Position numbers and translations under genes: made by a program
Shown here: one piece after another, positions 58,770 to 64,000 of the stretch
Position numbering within the stretch: the stretch's first letter is position 1
How the letters are laid out: every line of letters begins with the position of its first letter
Source: Hordeum vulgare subsp. vulgare
Lineage: Eukaryota > Streptophyta > Magnoliopsida > Poales > Poaceae
NCBI RefSeq assembly: GCF_904849725.1
Contig: NC_058523.1
Span: 340,297,948-340,361,947 of the forward strand
Length of the DNA stretch: 64,000 nucleotides
Direction: 5' to 3'
Notes under the pieces: generated by a model
Database searches by the model: none
The model's input: only the letters and a program-made list of their open reading frames with translations
Told to the model about the DNA's origin: nothing

Positions 58770-60744
58770 TTGGGCAGCTAGTTGGGGTTGCCCTGATTGC
58801 GACGCTTTCGTGGAGGGCTTGGTTGGGAAGCCGACGCCTCGCCCTCCATGTTGGCCACTAGCTTGTTGTTGGAGTGGGGATCCATCTGATTCGCCTTGCG
58901 CTTGTAGTTGTTCTGGCCGCCTCGGTTGTCCCCAGCCGGCTTGGGAGTAGCCGGCGCAGGCACAACCTTGTCCAAGGCGGTTACCTTGATGCGCATTGCG
59001 GAGTCGGACGTGGCGTACTTGTCCGCCTTGGCCATGAGCACCGCCAAGGAGGTGGGCTCGGCGCACATGAGCTTGTGCTTGAGGAGGGTGCCGTCTCGAC
59101 ATCCGTCGATGAAGTACTGGATGGCTTGTACCTCATGCACCCCCTCATAGGAGTTGCGGAGCTCAGTCCACCGGGTGACGTAGTCGCGAAGGGTTCGTCG
59201 GCCTTCTAGACGCACATGGCCAGCTCGCGGGGCCGGCCAGGGCGCTTGTAGGTGCTGGTGAAGTTGCGGACGAACGCCTCCTCGAAGTCCACCCAGGAGT
59301 TGACACTGCCGGCCGGGAGGCTGTTAAGCGAGGTCCGGGCCGAGCCAGCCAACATGAGTGGCACGTAGTGAACCGCTACGCGCTTGTTGCCCCTGGCGAT
59401 GCCTACGGCCGTAGTGTAGTCGATCAGCTAGTCTTCTGGCTTGGCCGTGTCGTTGTATTTTGGCGTATCCCGAGGCAGGGTGAAACCTCGGGGGAACGGC
59501 TTCCCTCGGATCCGGGGGCCGAAGCAAGCCGGACCGACGGGTCCGTCTTCCTCTAGGAGGGCCGAATGGGCCAGGGCGATGATGCCCCAACGGGCGTCCC
59601 GCTCGTCCTGGGAGGCGGGGGCACCAGCACCGGTGGCGAGAGGGGAGGCTCCTCGCGAGCCGGAGGCGTGCGTTCTTCGCGGGGGAAGATCCCTGTACTC
59701 CGAGTCGCCCTCGTCGCCTCCGCGACGTAAGCCCGAAGTGTGCTCGCTCTCGTGCTGCGAGAGCCGTCCTTGGCTTCCCTCGTCCCTCCAGCCAGAAGGG
59801 CGATGCGAGGAAGATCCCTCGGCGTGGTGTTGGCCGCTAGTGTTGCGGCGAGCCCCCAAGTTCGGTCCCAACGACTCGGAATGAGCCTGGCCGGGGTCGA
59901 ACCGAGCGTGCTGCTGGTTAGCGGCGTCAAGGAGATCCTTGACACGCTTCTCCTGGAAGGCGCGCTCCTCGCCTTCTAGGCTTGCCATCTCCTCCATGGC
60001 TGCCTGCGCCGCCCGCATGTTGGCCACAGGAGTCTCGTAGGTGGGTAGGTCCCCTCCTAGAACCTCGGCGACGAACCGTCCGTGGCTGCGGACCGATCCA
60101 AGCCGGCTGGGGGCCACGGAAATCGGAGTAAGACCGTATGTGGAGTTATACTCACGATGTGTAGCCTCCAACCGACGTTTTGCCGAGACCACGACAATGC
60201 CCTCCTCCAAGATACGCTTGCGAGCCTCCTCCAGTGAGGCCCGAGCGTCTGCAGGGTTAGTGGAAGCGGTGACCGGTGTCTTTACGCCGGCGATGGCGTC
60301 CCAAAGAGTGTCGGCGGCGGCCGCAGCGGGCTCGCCAGCGCCTGCGGAGGCCTTGCCGGGAGCCGTGCTGGTGCCGGCGTCGATAACCATCACCTCCATG
60401 GCGTTGGAGACGGCAGCGACGTGGTATGCGGAGAAGAACCCCACCGACAATGGAGGGCCATCGAAGATGAGGACGTTACTGGGGTAAACATCGTGGGCAG
60501 GCGTCTCAGTGATAGAGAGCCCGCTGAAGCTGGCGCAGAGCGCCTCAACATCGTAGTCCTCGCCGAAGTAGCATGGGCCGTCGTTGAGGCGGAGGTCGCT
60601 GAAGAGAACACTGAGGTTCTCCATAGCAGCGACGACGACGCTAGGAAGCGCCTCGTCATCAGAATCTTCGTCTGAATCCGCATGGAGGACGGGGACGTCG
60701 ATCATCATGGGCGTCGCCTCGTCGAAAGCGAGCTCCACGGGCAT
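58770..60744 (-). pseudogene. gag of the Tat-type element
   Basis: The first ATG downstream of the primer site (opposite 60742-60744) opens MPVELAFDEATPMMIDVPVL, followed by an acidic DSDEDSDDEAL. The same frame is open further upstream into the LTR (to 61269), but that part reads LTR sequence. The long N-terminal part runs to a TAG at 59428. LIDYTTAVGIARGNKRVAVH continues past it. A frameshift leads to 58778-59215 with the capsid-like RTLRDYVTRWTELRNSYEGV and a basic tail (NNYKRKANQMDPH). No zinc knuckle is seen. Confidence 0.8.
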
Positions 60745-60826
60745 GCAAACTGGTCGGGACGCGATGCATCCGGTGGTGTAGGTGCGGGGCCCCGCCCAGC
60801 GCGTGAAGCCAGCCGATGTGGTGATC

Positions 60827-60847
60827 GGCCCCACGGTGGGCGCGAAA
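60827..60847 (-). promoter_or_regulatory. Primer-binding site of the Tat-type element
   Basis: Adjacent to the 5' LTR the minus strand reads tttcgcgcccaccgtggggc. It resembles the TGGCGCCCACCGTGGGGC site of Tat-lineage elements, with a changed first few bases. Confidence 0.75.
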
Positions 60848-61926
60848 TGTCGGTGAATACTCACAACATATGCCATAGGTAGGCTAAAGTCGGTGAGAAC
60901 CGAAGGGACAAAGGTGGGCGCTGGGCACGAGATTGGTACACGCGTGGGACGCACGATGTACCCAGGTTCAGGGCTCTCCGTAGAGATAATACCCCTAATC
61001 CTGCTTGTGTGTTTGATGTATGGGAACAGAGTACAATGTTGCTCCTGGAGCTGTGTTGGGAGGAGGAAGAGTGGAGCAGCTCGCTCGACTCTACCTCCCT
61101 CCATGTTGGTTGGTGAGTGTGTAGTGTTGAATGACTGGCAAGTGATCGGCCCCTCTGTATGGGGGCGGCCGGGGGGTTTTATAGGCGAACCCGCCGGCCT
61201 ACAATATGGATAAAAGGTACATGCATGGGACCCGGCTGGCTGCTTGACCGGCTGGCCAGGGGCCCACAAGGGTCTTGTCTTGTTGATGAGGGGCCCGCCG
61301 GCTGCATGGTCTCGATTGCTGGTGGGACCCGCTAGCTGGCCAATGGGGCTCCCGCATAAGGTTGACGCTGAGCACGTGTTGTACTTCGAGCATCACCCCG
61401 CGAGATTCTTCATGGGCAAGCAGTACGACCGCCTCCACTATTCCCCACGCCAAGTGCAGTAATGGAGTGGGAGTGTGATGGTCCGACATCAAGCTAGGTG
61501 ATGGATCAGAGCCGGGGTAGGTCAGCGGCGTGGCCGCTGATGCTCGTACCTGTCGGGCGCCCCGATCCAGTACCTTTGCTGACGCGTAGCTACCTTTAAT
61601 CGTGAGGTCCTTTCCTGACCTACGATCTGATGTGACTGGTGATCCTCGGCCGGCTGGCCTGCTTGGTCAGCCGGCTTGAGGGTGGCCGCCTCCTCCTTAG
61701 TCCGGCTGGCGGGACCAGGCCGGGTCTGAATGGGAGGTCGCTTGGATTCTAACCGGGAGGGGTTGCCTGGCTGGCTAGAAAGGTGGTCGCCTCGTCTTCC
61801 AGCTAGCAGGTGATGCCTAGCCGGCGAGAAGACTTGGGCCTTCAAAATCTCCGCGCCTTCATGTCCATTGGGCCGGAAATGAAGGAACTGGCTTGATGAG
61901 CCTACCCCGGGGTTATCCCCCCGACA
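60848..61926 (-). repeat. 5' LTR of the Tat-type element (1079 bp)
   Basis: It runs TGTCGGTGAATACTC to CCCCCCGACA, followed by the target duplication cttct. The reading frames that cross it belong to the LTR, not to a host gene. Confidence 0.9.
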
Positions 61927-62131
61927 CTTCTTGTCCATGCTAGGTCCATCATTCATGAGCACAAGAAAAGTATCTAACTTAGGCAGCATCATATGTTCAT
62001 GAACATTAGAAGTATTCCCAAGAAACGAAAGTACCTGGTAAGTCAATTGGCGTGCATGAGCTCTAGTAACTGGTCCAGTATGTATAGCAGTTGGGGTTGT
62101 GGGTGTAACAATGGTGTTGATGTCCTCATCA
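61927..62131 (-). repeat. 5' LTR of the CRM-like element, piece 3 (outer end)
   Basis: It matches 13160-13362 and ends CCTCATCA, the terminal TGATGAGG of the coding strand. It keeps the intact frame DEDINTIVTPTTPTAIHTGP then VTRAHARQLTYQVLSFLG, whereas the 3' LTR copy has lost one base. The flank tgaag is the mutated target duplication. Confidence 0.88.
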
Positions 62132-63464
62132 TGAAGTTGACTCATATCCAGTCCCTTTATCATTAGTATTCAGAGAAGTAAATAAATATTAAATAGGAGA
62201 AGTGTCAATCATTTTAAGATATTCATCATGATTTTGGTAAAAATCGAGTGGGATAGCTTTTTCTAGGAATTCCCGCTTGGCTTTCCACTTAGCGATACTC
62301 TACCTACTTTCATTCATAGATATTTTGATATATTTAATAGTCTCATAAAAATCATGTTTGGTTGTCAAAACTTTACTTTTTTAAGAGTTTCTACATCAAG
62401 AGCAATTATATCCATGTCCTTAGCCAAAGTATCGACCGTATGCATCTTTTCCTCTACCATAGTATCGATTTTTGTTTGAGAATTAATTAATTATTTAATG
62501 GTGTTTTCAAGATCAGAGGAGAATTTATTATTATTAGTAGAAGGATCTCTATAATAATTGCCATAACCACTAGAAAGATTATCGGGATATGACCTAGCAT
62601 TGAAATTACCCCTATAGGCACTGTTATTGAAATTATTTCGCGAGATAAAATTCACATCAATGACATTATAATTTTTCTCCATCAAATTAGAAATGTTCAT
62701 GTCATTAGGATCAACATGTGCATTTTTATTTGCAACCAAATCCATAAAAACATCAACTTTTTCACTGAAAGTAGCGATTTCCTCAACAAAGTTTACCTTC
62801 TAATTTCTTGGAGCTCTTTCGGTACGCCACTGAGAATAGTTGGCCATGATGTTTTCCAGAAGTTCGGGCCTATACTAAGGTCACCTCCATTATGGTACCA
62901 CTTGCGGCAGAATCTAGAAGATTTCTGGATACAAAGTTTAGTCCCGCATAGAAATTTTGGATAATCATCCACAAGTTTAAACCATGAGTAGGGCTATTTC
63001 TAATCATTAATTTCACCCTATCCCAAGCTTGTGCAACATGTTCATGATCTTGTTGTTTAAAATTAATTATTTTATTTCTAAGGGATCTGATGTTAGTAAC
63101 AGGAAAGTACTTGGCAATAAAATCATCTTTACACTGATGCCATGTTCCAATACTATTACGTGGTAAAGATGAAAACCAAGCATTACCTTTATCTCTTAGT
63201 GAAAAAGAAAATAATGTTTATTTCACAATATCATTATCCATGTACTTTTTCTTTTGAATATCACAAAATTCAATGAGGGTATTAAGATGATCAGTGGGAT
63301 CCTCATTAGGACTTTCCAAAAATTATTCTTTCATGACAAGATTCAGCAATGCAGCATTAATATCAAAAGCATCCGCACTAGTGGGCGTGCAATATTGGAG
63401 TACTAATAAAATCATTATTATTAGTATTTTATAAGTCACCCAACTTAGTAGTATCTTGAGACAT
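62132..63464 (-). pseudogene. gag of the outer Athila-like element, 5' part
   Basis: The start opposite 63462-63464 reads MSQDTTKLGDL, then meets a stop. Further pieces read SADAFDINAALLNLVMKE, DPTDHLNTLIEFCDIQKKKY, LRDKGNAWFSSLPRNSIGTW, HEHVAQAWDRVKLMIRNSPT, and at 62491-62745 an Asn-rich stretch (NNFNNSAYRGNFNARSYPDN). These are the Gag landmarks of Sabrina-type elements. Many stops and shifts are present. The gene continues at 12443 beyond the CRM-like insertion. Confidence 0.75.
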
Positions 63465-63684
63465 GGTGACTGAGCAAGCAAAGTAACAAGCACGACAAGT
63501 AAACTAGAGAGCGAAGATGCAAACTAGTGACAAGCTAAGCAAGCAAAGGTAAATATTTTTTATTTTTTTGAAGAAGGCAAGATATTAAAACAAATAAAAA
63601 TAAGAACAAGGGAATGATAATTTGTGTGAAGTGACTTGATAGTTGGTGATGATATTCCCTCGCAACGGCGCGAGAAATCCTTCC
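63465..63684 (-). other. Leader and primer-binding site of the outer element
   Basis: A short non-coding leader. At about 63656-63675 the minus strand reads ctcgcgccgttgcgaggga, a decayed form of the TGGCGCCGTTGCCGGGGA site of Athila-type elements. Confidence 0.7.
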
Positions 63685-64000
63685 TGATACTTGTGATTTG
63701 CGTTGGGTTTTACGTGATGTGGAACAAATTATCGCAGCACAATGCGGGTAAATATTTCCCTTGATTATGAAACCAAGGTATATAGAACCAATAGGAATAT
63801 CAACCATCAACCGTCTTCCGCGACCACACACAAAAGTGCAAACAACTTGCACCCAACGCGGGCAAGAGGGTTGTCAATCCCCTTGATCTCATTATTTGCA
63901 AGCAAATGAGGTGTATAGATAATGTGGCTTGCAAAATAAAATAAAATAACAGCAAGGAAATTACAAGTGTCACATCCGTGAAATCCCTAGTAGAGCTTAG
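63685..64000 (-). mobile_element. 5' LTR of the outer Athila-like element (partial, runs off the window)
   Basis: It begins TGATACTTGTGATTTGCG a few bases from the primer site and continues to the window end. No reading frame of interest is present. The other end of the LTR is outside. Confidence 0.65.

Larger units (their letters stand above)
47602..61926 (-). mobile_element. Tat/Retand-type gypsy element with an antisense gene
   Basis: The LTRs are 47602-48681 and 60848-61926, with termini TGTCGGTGAATACTC and CCCCCCGACA (left copy decayed to CTGATA). Target duplication cttct lies at 47597-47601 and 61927-61931. On the minus strand the order is primer site, gag, protease, RT-RNase H, a second RNase H, integrase. 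The extra RNase H and the antisense reading frame between pol and the 3' LTR are hallmarks of the Tat lineage (Retand, RIRE2, Grande, Cinful). GCCGGC-rich sequence throughout sets it apart from its AT-rich neighbours. Confidence 0.9.
12444..62131 (-). mobile_element. CRM-like chromovirus (Ty3/gypsy), split by two nested insertions
   Basis: The 3' LTR is 12444-13362, the coding region 13275-18193 and the leader 18194-19153. The 5' LTR lies in pieces at 19154-19690, 47478-47601 and 61927-62131. On the coding strand the LTR starts TGATGAGGACATCAACAC and ends CCTCTATCA. The flanks are taaag (12439-12443) and tgaag (62132-62136), a target duplication with one later change. Integrase runs on into the 3' LTR, as in the CRM (Cereba/Quinta/CRR) clade. 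Without its guests the element would be about 7.6 kb. Clade assignment is from motif recall. A phylogeny of the RT would settle it. Confidence 0.78.

Noticed and set aside
61522..62163. A 213-codon minus-strand frame spanning 61522-62163
   Set aside because: It runs from the CRM-like LTR straight into the Tat-type LTR, so it is a chance fusion across an insertion boundary.
1..64000. CRISPR arrays, operons, ribosome-binding sites, rRNA or tRNA genes
   Set aside because: The sequence is nuclear plant DNA; the only tRNA-like matches are the primer-binding sites of retrotransposons.

Overview
The window is plant DNA made of nested LTR retrotransposons. I could support no host gene, RNA gene or CRISPR array. 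The families point to a Triticeae grass (wheat, Aegilops, barley or rye). They include an Angela/BARE/WIS-type copia element, a Sukkula-type LARD with 4.9 kb LTRs, Athila-type gypsy elements of the Sabrina/WHAM sort, a chromovirus that looks CRM-like, and a Tat/Retand-type gypsy element carrying an antisense gene. Family names come from recognising termini, primer-binding sites and protein motifs, not from a database search.

Layout, outermost to innermost. (A) An old Athila-like gypsy element on the minus strand frames the window. The inner edge of its 3' LTR is 1-120, its 5' LTR begins at 63685, and its body survives as 121-1854, 10616-12443 and 62132-63684. (B) A degenerate Angela-type copia element, plus strand, is inserted at 1855-10615. 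(C) A CRM-like chromovirus, minus strand, spans 12444-62131. Its 3' LTR is 12444-13362 and its pol-gag 13275-18193. Its 5' LTR is cut into three pieces (19154-19690, 47478-47601, 61927-62131) by two later insertions. (D) The first is an Athila-type element, minus strand, 19691-47477, with a 5 bp target duplication gcgtc. (E) The second is a Tat/Retand-type element, pol on the minus strand, 47602-61926, with target duplication cttct. (F) A Sukkula-type LARD, plus strand, 28358-41634, with target duplication cttat, lies inside the integrase gene of D.

After D inserted, a tandem duplication of about 4.4 kb copied part of the C LTR, the target site, the whole 3' LTR of D and the end of its integrase (19501-23884 and 23885-28325). 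D therefore shows three LTRs.

LTR comparisons by eye agree with the nesting order: about 8% mismatch for C, roughly 5-6% for B, D and E, and about 1% for the youngest, F. Every gag-pol reading frame is broken by stops, frameshifts or catalytic changes. The most unusual content is the antisense gene of E, with four spliceosomal-type introns whose splices keep frame, and the gene-like architecture inside the giant LTRs of F.
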